Below, piece after piece: positions 55,338 to 63,232 of a stretch of 64,000 nucleotides of DNA; position 1 is the stretch's first letter, and every line of letters starts with the position of its first letter. The translations under genes and the position numbers were made by a program. The notes under the pieces are model-generated. The model searched no databases. It was not told where the DNA came from and saw only the letters and a program-made list of their open reading frames with translations. This DNA is from Gemmatimonadota bacterium (GTDB taxonomy: Bacteria > Gemmatimonadota > Gemmatimonadetes > Palauibacterales > Palauibacteraceae), in assembly GCA_022820995.1 (NCBI GenBank), contig JAJEEM010000057.1, positions 62,001-126,000 of the forward strand, written 5' to 3'.

Positions 55338-56585
55338 TCAGCTCTCCGGGGGGGTCGCGAGCTTGCCGGCGAAGAGGATGGTGCCCGAGAGGCGTTCCCG
55401 GATGAAGAAGAGGAAGGGCCGGTCGGCGCGAAGCTCGATACCGGCGCTTTCGACGACCGTGACCACCGTGGCGGCGGCCGCCTCCGTCCCCTCCTCGTTG
55501 ACATCCACCCAGGACTTCTGCTTCACCTCGGAGATCCACACGCCGGCCGGCGAGAGCCTTGAGAAATCCGCCGCGGGACCGAACGCGTCCACCATGCCCA
55601 GGGCGTGGAGGTCGTCGTTGAGCGTGCGTTCGTAGGCCATCCGGAAGCGGGGCAGAGAGACCTGCAGATCCCTGTCGCGGAAGCCCGCGGCGATGTCCTC
55701 CCATTCCCCGGCGTCCAGCGACGCCGCGAGGTCGTCCACGCTCACGCCGCGCTGCGGAAGGAGCACCGTCATCGAGAACGCGCGGCCCCCGTACGGCAGG
55801 TCCACGGCCTGGAAGCGGTCGCTCTCCTGGTAGGGGAAGTCGCTCCTGAGGTTCATGAGCGGCACCGTGCGGGTGGAACCGTCATCCAGGTGGAAGGACT
55901 CGTCCCGGGTGTCGGACGGATCGAACTGGAGCGTCCACGAACCCTTGAAGTAGATCGCATTGATCAGGTACATGACGACGGCGCTCGGAATCGCCTCGGG
56001 AACGATGTCCTCGATGCGGCCGCGCGTCGCGTCGCTGACCCACTCGTTGATCCGCGCCGACGCCGAGGGGTTCGCGAAATCGAGTTCCGCCACCTCGGCG
56101 CCGAAGGCCTCCCGCACGGCGTCCAGGAACTCCGCATGCACGGGGAAGCCCTGCCGGGTCCACACGGAGTTCCCGATCGCGGTCTCGACGGAGGGATCGA
56201 GCCCGACGAGGAGTTCGAGCAGGGACTGGTAGGAGGCGTTGATCTCCTCCTCGGCGAGACTCCCGAACCCGAGGGCGTCGCGCATCTGGTTCCAGGTCTC
56301 GCCCGCCGCCCCGTTCATCGTCATTCCGAGCGCCATCGACGCCGAGAGCGGCGACAGGAAGAGGTTGTCGCCGGGGCGGTTCGCCTGCGCGAGGAGGCCG
56401 AAGGCGAACCGGTTGCTCGCCGCGATGAGTTCGATCTCGGCGGGGCTCAGGGCGCGCGGCAGCTCGGTGATCTCGTCCACACCTTCGGACGGACCGGTGA
56501 AAGATTCCCCGCACCCGGCCGGAGCCAACAGAACCGGAGCGAACACCAACAGGAGAAGGGCCCCTGAGCGTTTGCGCCTGGTCAT
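55338..56585 (-). CDS. Serpin-family lipoprotein
   Basis: 415 residues. Signal ALLLLVFAPVLLAPAGC with a lipid-acceptor Cys. The serpin domain shows SNRFAFGLLAQ, NLFLSPLSASMALGM, INEWVSDATRGRIEDIV, LINAIYFKGSW, and the hinge EEGTEAAAATVV before the reactive loop, then ADRPFLFFIRE near the C-terminus. The Ala-rich hinge implies an inhibitory serpin. A surface-anchored protease inhibitor would guard against host or competitor proteases; that is inference. Single gene. Confidence 0.9.
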   Translation of the reverse strand: MTRRKRSGALLLLVFAPVLLAPAGCGESFTGPSEGVDEITELPRALSPAEIELIAASNRFAFGLLAQANRPGDNLFLSPLSASMALGMTMNGAAGETWNQMRDALGFGSLAEEEINASYQSLLELLVGLDPSVETAIGNSVWTRQGFPVHAEFLDAVREAFGAEVAELDFANPSASARINEWVSDATRGRIEDIVPEAIPSAVVMYLINAIYFKGSWTLQFDPSDTRDESFHLDDGSTRTVPLMNLRSDFPYQESDRFQAVDLPYGGRAFSMTVLLPQRGVSVDDLAASLDAGEWEDIAAGFRDRDLQVSLPRFRMAYERTLNDDLHALGMVDAFGPAADFSRLSPAGVWISEVKQKSWVDVNEEGTEAAAATVVTVVESAGIELRADRPFLFFIRERLSGTILFAGKLATPPES

Positions 56586-56627
56586 TTTCGGCCCCTCGGT
56601 CGTGTCTTGAACGGCTTCCCGTCAGGG

Positions 56628-57059
56628 CTAGGCGCGCAGCTTCCGCGATCCCAGCCAGACGCCGATGACACCGATCAGCGGGTTGAGCCAAGGGAGCCAT
56701 GCCGGCTGGCTGGCGCTCATGGTCGCCTCCCACATCGACACGTCATCGGGGCGCGGTCCGGTCGCCACCTCCACCGGCATCAGGGCCGACACCACTCCGA
56801 GCACGATCATCATGGCGATCAGAATCGTGGCGCCCTTGGCATCGTGCGCGACCCTGGCACAGACCTGTCCGCCGATGTAGGCCCCCACGAACCCGAGCAC
56901 GATCGAGAAGAGGACCCAGCCGCCGGATACCTCCCACGTACCCGGCTGGAAGGCGCCCGAGGGGCCCAGCATCAGCCACACAAGCGACGAGAGCGCGAAG
57001 AGCACGGCGACGATGGCTATGTAGCCGACGATCGCGGCGAGAATGTTCCTGAGCATCAT
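56628..57059 (-). CDS. Four-TM hypothetical membrane protein
   Basis: 143 residues with four hydrophobic segments (ILAAIVGYIAIVAVLFALSS, WVLFSIVLGFVGAYIGGQV, ATILIAMMIVLGVVSALMP, LNPLIGVIGVWLGSRKL). The glycine-rich repeat GFVGAYIGG suggests close helix packing. Family unnamed. The start overlaps the stop of the 175-aa gene by 4 nt, so they are coupled. Confidence 0.7.
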   Translation of the reverse strand: MMLRNILAAIVGYIAIVAVLFALSSLVWLMLGPSGAFQPGTWEVSGGWVLFSIVLGFVGAYIGGQVCARVAHDAKGATILIAMMIVLGVVSALMPVEVATGPRPDDVSMWEATMSASQPAWLPWLNPLIGVIGVWLGSRKLRA

Positions 57060-57583
57060 GTTCCTCCCTGAAGTTCGGCGTCGCCCGGAGAGACGGCACG
57101 GCGCGCCGGAGAAGCCAATCGTTCGTTGTCGGCAGAGTCTGTCGGCAGGCGCGCCACGGCCAGCGACAGTTCCGCCGCGAACTCCTCGGCAATGAGCCGA
57201 TCCGCGCGCTTGACGCGCAGAACCAGCTTGGCGGGGTGTTTCAGCTTGAGCCCCTGCTCACCCGCGATCTTCTCGAACGCCAGCAGGTCCGAAGCCGCAA
57301 TCACCAGCCTGGGGCCCGCGATGTGCCACCAGCGGCGGGGAGGCACGGTCACGCCCGCCACCTTGGCCAGCGGGATCACGATTTCGCGTACGGGCTCGAT
57401 CGTCTCGTTCGTCTCCCAGGTGTCCCCCATCTTCTCGGTTTGCACGGCGAGCCGCCACTGAATGACCAGCTGATCCGCTTCCAGACGCACGAGGCCATGG
57501 GCGGTCTCGGTCGTCGACTCGTAGCCACCATGCGCATCCCAGAGGTCGGAGCTGCGCTTCAGCGTGAACGGGACGGCGGACAT
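57056..57583 (-). CDS. Hypothetical protein, 175 aa
   Basis: Soluble, strand-rich protein (AHGLVRLEADQLVIQWRLAV, REIVIPLAKVAGVTVPPRRWW, PRLVIAASDLLAFEK, AKLVLRVKRADRLIAE). The pattern resembles a PH-like beta domain ending in a helix, but I do not recognise the family. Stop overlaps the start of the four-TM gene (ATGA). It is followed upstream by the PIN toxin at 5 bp, yet transcription order suggests that the FitAB pair leads this cluster. Confidence 0.6.
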   Translation of the reverse strand: MSAVPFTLKRSSDLWDAHGGYESTTETAHGLVRLEADQLVIQWRLAVQTEKMGDTWETNETIEPVREIVIPLAKVAGVTVPPRRWWHIAGPRLVIAASDLLAFEKIAGEQGLKLKHPAKLVLRVKRADRLIAEEFAAELSLAVARLPTDSADNERLASPARRAVSPGDAELQGGT

Positions 57584-57587
57584 GGGA

Positions 57588-58016
57588 TCAGCCGGGGCCG
57601 GCGGACCAGGGATCGATCACATCCAGTCCCGTACCCTCGAAGTCCCGCACGTTGCGCGTGACCAGAGCGGCTCCGCGTGCGCGGGATATGGCGGCGATCT
57701 GGCAGTCTGCCTCGCCGATGGGTCGTCCCGCGTGACGCCGGCCGGCGGCGATCTCCGCGTAGGCTCGGGCCGCAGCGCTGTCGAACGGAAGGATGCGCTC
57801 TCCGAAGCCGAGTTCGAGCCAGCGGGTCATGGCGGCTTCCAGCGCGTTCCGCCGCTTGCCCGTCGGCAGGATCGCGACGCCGTAGCGCAGTTCCGCTTCG
57901 CTCACCGCGGTCAGGTACATGTCCTGCGCATCGCGCTCGGCAATCCACGCCGCCACCGCGGCCGTCGGTTCGGGGCGCATCAGCTCTGAGGCAACGTTCG
58001 TATCCAGGATGAACAC
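57588..58016 (-). CDS. VapC/FitB-type PIN toxin
   Basis: 142 residues starting at GTG 58016 (FILDTNVASELMRPEP). PIN acidic residues: Asp in LDTNV, Glu in VSEAELRYG, Asp in GEADCQIAAI and the final Asp in NVRDFEG. The PxxxVAxW-type AAVAAWIAER is typical of FitB. A sequence-specific RNase toxin. It lies 9 bp after the RHH antitoxin gene, same strand. Confidence 0.9.
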   Translation of the reverse strand: MFILDTNVASELMRPEPTAAVAAWIAERDAQDMYLTAVSEAELRYGVAILPTGKRRNALEAAMTRWLELGFGERILPFDSAAARAYAEIAAGRRHAGRPIGEADCQIAAISRARGAALVTRNVRDFEGTGLDVIDPWSAGPG

Positions 58017-58025
58017 GGGAGGCGC

Positions 58026-58271
58026 TCAGGAGAAATCCGGAGGTGCGCGCATCGGGCCGCGCGGGGGAAGGTCGAGTTCGACGCCGCCAAGAGATGCGAA
58101 GCACTCGCGGGTGAACGTCGCGAGGTTCCGCGGACGGGTGCGACGGTCCGTCACGGCGTCGCGCAGGATGATACGCGCCTCCTCCTCCATCGAACGGTGA
58201 TGTTCGGCGGCGCGTACGCGAAGGCGCGTCTTCACGTCATCGTCGAGATTGCGGATCGTGATGCTCGCCAT
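58026..58271 (-). CDS. FitA-type ribbon-helix-helix antitoxin
   Basis: 81 residues. MASITIRNLDDDVKTRLRVR begins the strand-helix-helix, then HHRSMEEEARIILRDAV, the FitA signature, and an acidic/proline tail that would wrap the toxin. Binds palindromic DNA with its toxin to autoregulate. Palindromes 48-64 bp upstream (58319-58335) are good candidate operators. Confidence 0.9.
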   Translation of the reverse strand: MASITIRNLDDDVKTRLRVRAAEHHRSMEEEARIILRDAVTDRRTRPRNLATFTRECFASLGGVELDLPPRGPMRAPPDFS

Positions 58272-58300
58272 TGGCCGTGTCTCATCATGGTACGGGAACG

Positions 58301-58335
58301 GGTAGCGAAGCTACCGTATGATTGCAATGCAATCA
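58301..58335. promoter_or_regulatory. Tandem palindromes upstream of the FitAB-like operon
   Basis: Two perfect inverted repeats: GGTAGC-GAA-GCTACC (58301-58315) and TGATTGC-AAT-GCAATCA (58319-58335). They lie 30-64 bp before the antitoxin start and are the likely RHH operator. The rest of 58336-58606 shows no gene; a short open frame there is low-complexity. Confidence 0.6.
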
Positions 58336-58606
58336 AGGTTCTCGACCTGACGTTCTCAATAGAGGGCAACCGGGCTGGCTACGACCGCGTCAGGCGCCGG
58401 AACCGGAACAGGGCGAGCCACTGGTCGAAGGTGAGCCTGCGGGGCGGTTCGGACGGATCGAACCGGAGGTCGCGCCCCAGCCGCCGGATCTGCGCGCGCG
58501 TGAGTTCGGGTCGCAGGCACCGCCCGATTGAGCGGGACAGAGAAACAACCCCCGCCGGGCCGTGTATGAAAAATATGCCTCACTCCTCTGACAGGAGGCA
58601 GAAACC

Positions 58607-59611
58607 ATGAATACGCATCGACTGCAAACCATCGCTCTCATCGCCTTCATCGCCGTGCTCGCGCTCGGCAGCACATCCTGTGACTTTGCGCCCGCCGCGC
58701 CCGAAATGGCCAAGGTCACCACCGTACCAACGGCCGACACCGACCCGAATTCCTATCCGGCCTTCGCCGTCGGCAGCGACGATCCCCGCCGATTCCAGTT
58801 CGAAATCGCTCTGGTGGACCAGGGCGCACGCGAGCTGCGCTCCCGCATTCTCGCGCAGGCAGACCGCTGGGCCAGAATCGTGGCTGGCAGCGACCTGGAG
58901 AACATCGATTGGGAACCGGGCACGGTGAGTTGTGGCGGCCTTACGCACGATTATCGGCAGGACGTGCTGGACGACGTCCTGGTCATGGTCTCCGTACAGG
59001 ATTTCACAGACGGCGGCGGCCTCAAGACCGTGATCTGCGGATACCGCGAGTCCTCCAAGTTGCCCGTGATCGGGGCGATCGTGCTTGACGTGGACGGGCT
59101 GCCCCAGGGACAAGTGGACGATTTCTTCCTCCACGCGTTCGGGCACATGCTGGGCTTCGGGTTCTCCTGGCGGTACCGGGATCTTCTGCGCAACCCGTCG
59201 TCGGAAAACCTGGGCGCCGATACGCACTTCCCGGGTGACGGGGCGATCGCAGCTTTCGTGGCTGCGGGGGGCGCCTATTACCCCGGCCCCAAGGTGCCGG
59301 TCGAGAACGAAACGGCCTGGGGCTCGGTAGACATCCATTGGCGGGAGTCGGTGTTCGGCGAAGAACTGATGACTTCGGGACTGAGAGAGGGGGTCGCGGA
59401 TTACTTGAGCGCGATCACGATTCAATCCCTGGCGGACATCGGCTACACGGTCGACGTGGAGGAGGCCGACGGCTACACACTCCCCGGTGCCAGCTCGGTG
59501 GCGAGCGCGATCGAAGGCGGGCCGGCCATCCGTATCCGCGAAGAGGTGGTGACCAGCCCGGCTGTCTTCTATGAGCGGCACGGGCGCGTGAAGCGGGTGG
59601 TGCGGGACTGA
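58607..59611 (+). CDS. Leishmanolysin-like (M8/metzincin) protein lacking the catalytic Glu
   Basis: 334 residues. Signal IALIAFIAVLALGSTSC. The zinc-site helix reads FFLHAFGHMLGFG where active enzymes have HE-x-x-H, so Glu is replaced by Ala (codon GCG). The downstream metzincin features remain: HWRESVFGEELMTSG with a Met-turn, and SLADIGYTVDVEEADGY near the end, as in leishmanolysin-like proteins. Without the Glu base it should bind zinc but not cleave. A single GAG-to-GCG change would explain it. Predicted to be surface-attached. Confidence 0.75.
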   Translation: MNTHRLQTIALIAFIAVLALGSTSCDFAPAAPEMAKVTTVPTADTDPNSYPAFAVGSDDPRRFQFEIALVDQGARELRSRILAQADRWARIVAGSDLENIDWEPGTVSCGGLTHDYRQDVLDDVLVMVSVQDFTDGGGLKTVICGYRESSKLPVIGAIVLDVDGLPQGQVDDFFLHAFGHMLGFGFSWRYRDLLRNPSSENLGADTHFPGDGAIAAFVAAGGAYYPGPKVPVENETAWGSVDIHWRESVFGEELMTSGLREGVADYLSAITIQSLADIGYTVDVEEADGYTLPGASSVASAIEGGPAIRIREEVVTSPAVFYERHGRVKRVVRD

Positions 59612-59711
59612 CAGGGACCCCGAGCCAGGCGTCCCGCAGGGGAGGATCGGCCTCGACGACCAGATCGCTTCGCCCGAAGCTTACGGACGACGTTCTGCGT
59701 AGGCACGGACA

Positions 59712-60452
59712 ATGGGCAGGGTCACCGAAGGAGATGTGAGCGGGCTGGCGGTCGAGTATCCGGGTGCCGAGAACGCGGCCGGGCGCGGGGAGTTGGACCG
59801 TCGCGTTCGGACGCGACCGCGGCGCTGGTTTCGCAGAGTCGTGCGGTGGGGGGTGACGGCGGTTCTGCTGGCCGTGCTTCCCTTCATCCTCCTCGTCCGC
59901 GGCGGCGTGTTTGCCTGGCAGCAGTGGGGGCTGGGGGCGTGGTCCTCGCTGGCGGTCTCGGCGGCCGCCGCCGCGCTCCTTCTGGCGTTCTACGCGTGGG
60001 CGGCGAGCCGGCGGCTGGGGGCGGGGAAGCGGCTCCGGAGGTTCGCGACCCGGATCGCGGCGCTCGGCGCCGGCGCGTTCGTGCTCTACTCGCTGCTCGT
60101 CATCGCGGGCGGCAACGTGAAGTCGGAAGAGGTGCGCGCCGAGTACCTGGGCCTTCATCCCCTGCTGCGGATGGCCGTATCGGTCTTCGTCCTGGCGGAC
60201 CCCGACGCCGTGATCACCGATGCGGCGCGCACGCCCGATTTCTACGCCCGCGCGGGGCTTCCGGCCAACGAGTCTTCCCTGCACTTCCGCCAGGACGACG
60301 GGTTCGTCCATGCGCTGGATCTTCGCACCCTCAACCGGCCCGCATGGCGGAACTTCGCGGCCGAACTCGCGTTCCGGGCGATGGGCTTCCACACGCTCCG
60401 CCATGTCGGTACGGCCGATCACCTGCACGTGTCCCTGAGGTCGCCGGGCTAG
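59712..60452 (+). CDS. Membrane protein with M15-peptidase-like C-terminus
   Basis: 246 residues. Two TM regions (WGVTAVLLAVLPFILLVRGG and SSLAVSAAAAALLLAFYAW) plus a third (IAALGAGAFVLYSLLVIAGG) are followed by a soluble part: LHPLLRMAVSVFVL, DAARTPDFYARAGL, and FVHALDLRT with DHLHVSLRSPG. The H...D and HxH spacing is like D-Ala-D-Ala carboxypeptidases (M15/VanY-type). It may trim peptidoglycan; assignment is tentative. Start chosen at ATG 59712. Confidence 0.55.
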   Translation: MGRVTEGDVSGLAVEYPGAENAAGRGELDRRVRTRPRRWFRRVVRWGVTAVLLAVLPFILLVRGGVFAWQQWGLGAWSSLAVSAAAAALLLAFYAWAASRRLGAGKRLRRFATRIAALGAGAFVLYSLLVIAGGNVKSEEVRAEYLGLHPLLRMAVSVFVLADPDAVITDAARTPDFYARAGLPANESSLHFRQDDGFVHALDLRTLNRPAWRNFAAELAFRAMGFHTLRHVGTADHLHVSLRSPG

Positions 60453-60560
60453 CAGGGCCGTGGCAAAACCCCGCTGCACTCGCCACGGCCACGCTGGTGA
60501 GTTGAATTCGACCTCGCGGACCCTTGACCTGGCCGGATCGCCCGTGAATCTTCGGAGCCG

Positions 60561-60578
60561 ATTGAGAATCAATCTCAT
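60561..60578. promoter_or_regulatory. Fur-box-like palindrome
   Basis: ATTGAGAATCAATCTCAT, with arms TGAGA/TCTCA around ATCAA. It differs at one position from the common TGAGAATCATTCTCA Fur half-site arrangement. It lies 30 bp before the start of the HHH lipoprotein gene, first of a co-oriented set of four. Confidence 0.55.
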
Positions 60579-60607
60579 CTAGATGCCAATCCAGGAGCCG
60601 AGGAAGC

Positions 60608-61318
60608 ATGTCACGCAATCACATCGCAACCCTTGCCATCGTCATGATCCCGGTACTGACGGCCGGCTGCGGCGGGGAGGGACATGCGGCGGAGTTCGAA
60701 CACGCCGCTGCGGAGTCCACCGAGGCCATGGGCGACATGGATGCCGCCGATGCAGCGGCCGCCCTCCTGAACCCCAACCTTGCCACCGAAGCCGACCTGA
60801 CCGCGGTCCCGGGAATCACGGCAGAGGTCGCCGCGGCGGTGGTCGATGGACGGCCCTACCTGCGCGCGGAGGATCTGCACGCGGCGCTGGCCGGGGCGAT
60901 CGGTGACGAGGCGGCGCTCGCGGCTTACCGCGCGTTCTGGCTGCCGATCAACCTCAACGACGTGACGACCGACGAGATCCTGCGGATTCCGGGTGTGGGT
61001 GACCGGATGGCGCACGAGTTCGAGGAATACCGCCCGTACGTGGACATGGGCGAGTTCCGCATGGAAATCGGGAAGTACGTGGACGAGGAAGAGGTCGAGC
61101 GGCTCGCGCGCTACGTGTACGTCCCGATCGACCTGAACAGCGCCACCCGCGAAGAGATCATGGCGGTTCCGGGGATGAGCGAACGCATGGCCCACGAGTT
61201 CGAGGAGTATCGCCCGTACACCGACATGGACCAGTTCCGGCGCGAGATCGGGAAGTACGTGGACGAGAACGAGGTCGCGCGGTTCGAGCGCTACGTGACG
61301 CTGAACCCCGGGGGATAG
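60608..61318 (+). CDS. Helix-hairpin-helix lipoprotein
   Basis: 236 residues. Lipoprotein signal IATLAIVMIPVLTAGC. The body has three HhH-type units: TEADLTAVPGITAEVAAAVV, TTDEILRIPGVGDRMAHEF and TREEIMAVPGMSERMAHEF. The latter two belong to about 60-residue tandem repeats (EEYRPYVDMGEFRMEIGKYV, EEYRPYTDMDQFRREIGKYV). ComEA-like HhH usually binds DNA, but here the spacing and iron-linked neighbours suggest another role. Start ATG 60608 has AGGAAGC upstream. Putative Fur box at 60561. Confidence 0.8.
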   Translation: MSRNHIATLAIVMIPVLTAGCGGEGHAAEFEHAAAESTEAMGDMDAADAAAALLNPNLATEADLTAVPGITAEVAAAVVDGRPYLRAEDLHAALAGAIGDEAALAAYRAFWLPINLNDVTTDEILRIPGVGDRMAHEFEEYRPYVDMGEFRMEIGKYVDEEEVERLARYVYVPIDLNSATREEIMAVPGMSERMAHEFEEYRPYTDMDQFRREIGKYVDENEVARFERYVTLNPGG

Positions 61319-61370
61319 CCGCGGGTCCGGGCGGGGCGCGGGCTGAAGTCGGCCCGGTGGCGTCGATGAG

Positions 61371-62519
61371 ATGATCCGGGCAGTCATCTTCTGGCTGCAC
61401 CTCACGGTGGCCGCGGCCGCCGGAGCGGTGATCCTGATGCTCGCGGTGACGGGGGTGGTCCTGTCGCTGGAGGAGACGGTGACGGGACTCGCGGAGCGGC
61501 GGTACGCCGTGGCCGCGCCGGAGGGTGCGGTGCGGCTGTCGCCGGAGGAGATCGCGGGGGTGGCGGGGTTCGCGGCGACGTCGCTGATCTATCGGTCGGA
61601 TCCGCGCGCGCCCGTGCGCGTCCACGAGGGTCAGGACCGGTACGTCGGCGTCGATCCGTACACGGGGCGGGTGCTGGCCACGGGACCGGGCGGACTCGAG
61701 CGGTTCTTCGAGAGCGTCCACAACTGGCACCGCTGGTTCAACGTCCCGGGAGGCTCGGTGCGTCGCGCGCGGGCCGTGACGGGGGCGTTCAACGTGGCCT
61801 TCCTCTTTCTGCTGCTCACGGGGCCGATCCTGTGGATCCCGCGGCCGGTCACCCGGCGGTCGCTCGCGAACGCGATCCTTCTCCGTCCCCGGGAGAGAGG
61901 CGCCCGGCGCGATCTCAACTGGCACCAGGTGGTCGGGATCTGGTCCGTCCTGCCGATGGCCGTGATCGCGGCAACGGGAGTCACTTCGTCGTATCCCGCC
62001 GTGGGAGACCGGGTCTATCCAATCGTGGGGAACGTCGTTCCCGCCGGGGCATGGCCGGCGGGATCCGCGTCCGACGGGGTGGGAGTCGAGGGGATGGCGA
62101 TCGCGGGGACGGCGTTGGCGGAGGACTCCGCCCGCGCGCCGGACCCCGACCTGGGGGCCGTCCTCGCAACCGCCGAGGCGTGGACGCCGGAGTGGCGGAC
62201 GCTGATCCTGAACGTGCCGCGTCCCTCGGACCGTGAGGTCCGCGTGGAGGTGCGGGCGGGCCGCGCGGGCCAGCCTCACAGGACCGGGGTCCTCACCCTG
62301 GACGCCGCCTCCGGCACCGCGCGCGCATGGAAATCATTCGCCGACGACACGCCCGGGCGACGTGCGCAGCAGTTCCTGCGGTACGCGCACACGGGGGAGT
62401 ACTGGGGGCTTGCGGGCCAGCTGCTGGCAGGACTCTTCTCGTTGGCGGCCGCGCTGATGGTGTGGACCGGTCTTTCGCTCGCGGTGCGCCGGCTGCGACG
62501 GAGAGTGAGGAGAACATGA
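61371..62519 (+). CDS. PepSY-associated TM helix protein
   Basis: 382 residues. N-terminal helix FWLHLTVAAAAGAVILMLAVTG, a PepSY-like periplasmic part (RVHEGQDRYVGVDPYTG), His-rich FFESVHNWHRWFN, TM AFLFLLLTGPILWIP, LNWHQVVGIWSVLPMAVIAATGV, a second periplasmic part and a final TM LAGLFSLAAALMVWTGLSL. This is the PepSY_TM family, often iron-reductase-like (FpvG/PiuB type) with conserved His that could bind haem. Follows the HHH gene by 52 bp; its stop overlaps the ABC ATPase start. Confidence 0.85.
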   Translation: MIRAVIFWLHLTVAAAAGAVILMLAVTGVVLSLEETVTGLAERRYAVAAPEGAVRLSPEEIAGVAGFAATSLIYRSDPRAPVRVHEGQDRYVGVDPYTGRVLATGPGGLERFFESVHNWHRWFNVPGGSVRRARAVTGAFNVAFLFLLLTGPILWIPRPVTRRSLANAILLRPRERGARRDLNWHQVVGIWSVLPMAVIAATGVTSSYPAVGDRVYPIVGNVVPAGAWPAGSASDGVGVEGMAIAGTALAEDSARAPDPDLGAVLATAEAWTPEWRTLILNVPRPSDREVRVEVRAGRAGQPHRTGVLTLDAASGTARAWKSFADDTPGRRAQQFLRYAHTGEYWGLAGQLLAGLFSLAAALMVWTGLSLAVRRLRRRVRRT

Positions 62520-63232
62520 TGACCGAGAACGGACCGGCGGAGCTGAGGCTTCGCGCGCTGGATGTCGGATATCGGCGGGGGCAGCCGGTCGTGGGCGGAC
62601 TCTCGCTCGACATCGTGCCCGGCGAGGTGCTCGCGGTGGTGGGGCCCAACGGCTCGGGCAAGACGACCCTCTTCCGCACGCTGCTCGGGGTGCTGGCGCC
62701 GGTCGGCGGCGAGGCCGCGGTGTCGGGCGCCGACCCGGCGGACTACCGGCGCCAGCACGGGATCGGCTACCTGGCGGAAGACACCGTGCTCCCCCCGGGA
62801 TGGACGTGCGACAGCCTCCTCGCGCTGGCGGCGGCCGCGGCCGGACCCGACGCCGATGTCGAGCGCGCGTGCCGCCTGGCCGGACTGGACTACGACACCG
62901 ACGGTCCCGCGGACGCGCTGTCCAAGGGGATGCGGCGCCGGCTGGCGCTCGCCATGGCCCTGATGCGACCGACGGGACTGCTCTTCCTCGACGAGCCCGA
63001 ATCGGGACTGGATCCCGGGCAGCGCATCCGCCTCCGCAGGCGGATCGAGGAGATTCGCGGCCGGACCACGATCCTCGTCGCCAGCCACGACCTCGGCGAA
63101 CTGGCGATGATGAGCGACCGCGTGCTCCTGATCGACCAGGGGCGCGGGCGCATCGTCGAGCCACCGGAAGGCGGGTTCACGCGCGAGTTCCTGGAGACGG
63201 AGTTCGTCGGGCTGGAAGGGGCGGTGTCATGA
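62516..63232 (+). CDS. ABC transporter ATP-binding protein
   Basis: 238 residues. Walker A VVGPNGSGKTTLF, Q-loop region IGYLAEDTVLPP, signature DALSKGMRRRLALA, Walker B LLFLDEPESGLDP, H-loop VASHDLGEL. The first ATG (62516) overlaps the PepSY stop (ATGA); the next in-frame ATG at 62519 has a better spacing to AGGAG and may be used. Pairs with the permease that overlaps its stop. Substrate unknown; the context hints at iron or metal. Confidence 0.9.
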   Translation: MMTENGPAELRLRALDVGYRRGQPVVGGLSLDIVPGEVLAVVGPNGSGKTTLFRTLLGVLAPVGGEAAVSGADPADYRRQHGIGYLAEDTVLPPGWTCDSLLALAAAAAGPDADVERACRLAGLDYDTDGPADALSKGMRRRLALAMALMRPTGLLFLDEPESGLDPGQRIRLRRRIEEIRGRTTILVASHDLGELAMMSDRVLLIDQGRGRIVEPPEGGFTREFLETEFVGLEGAVS

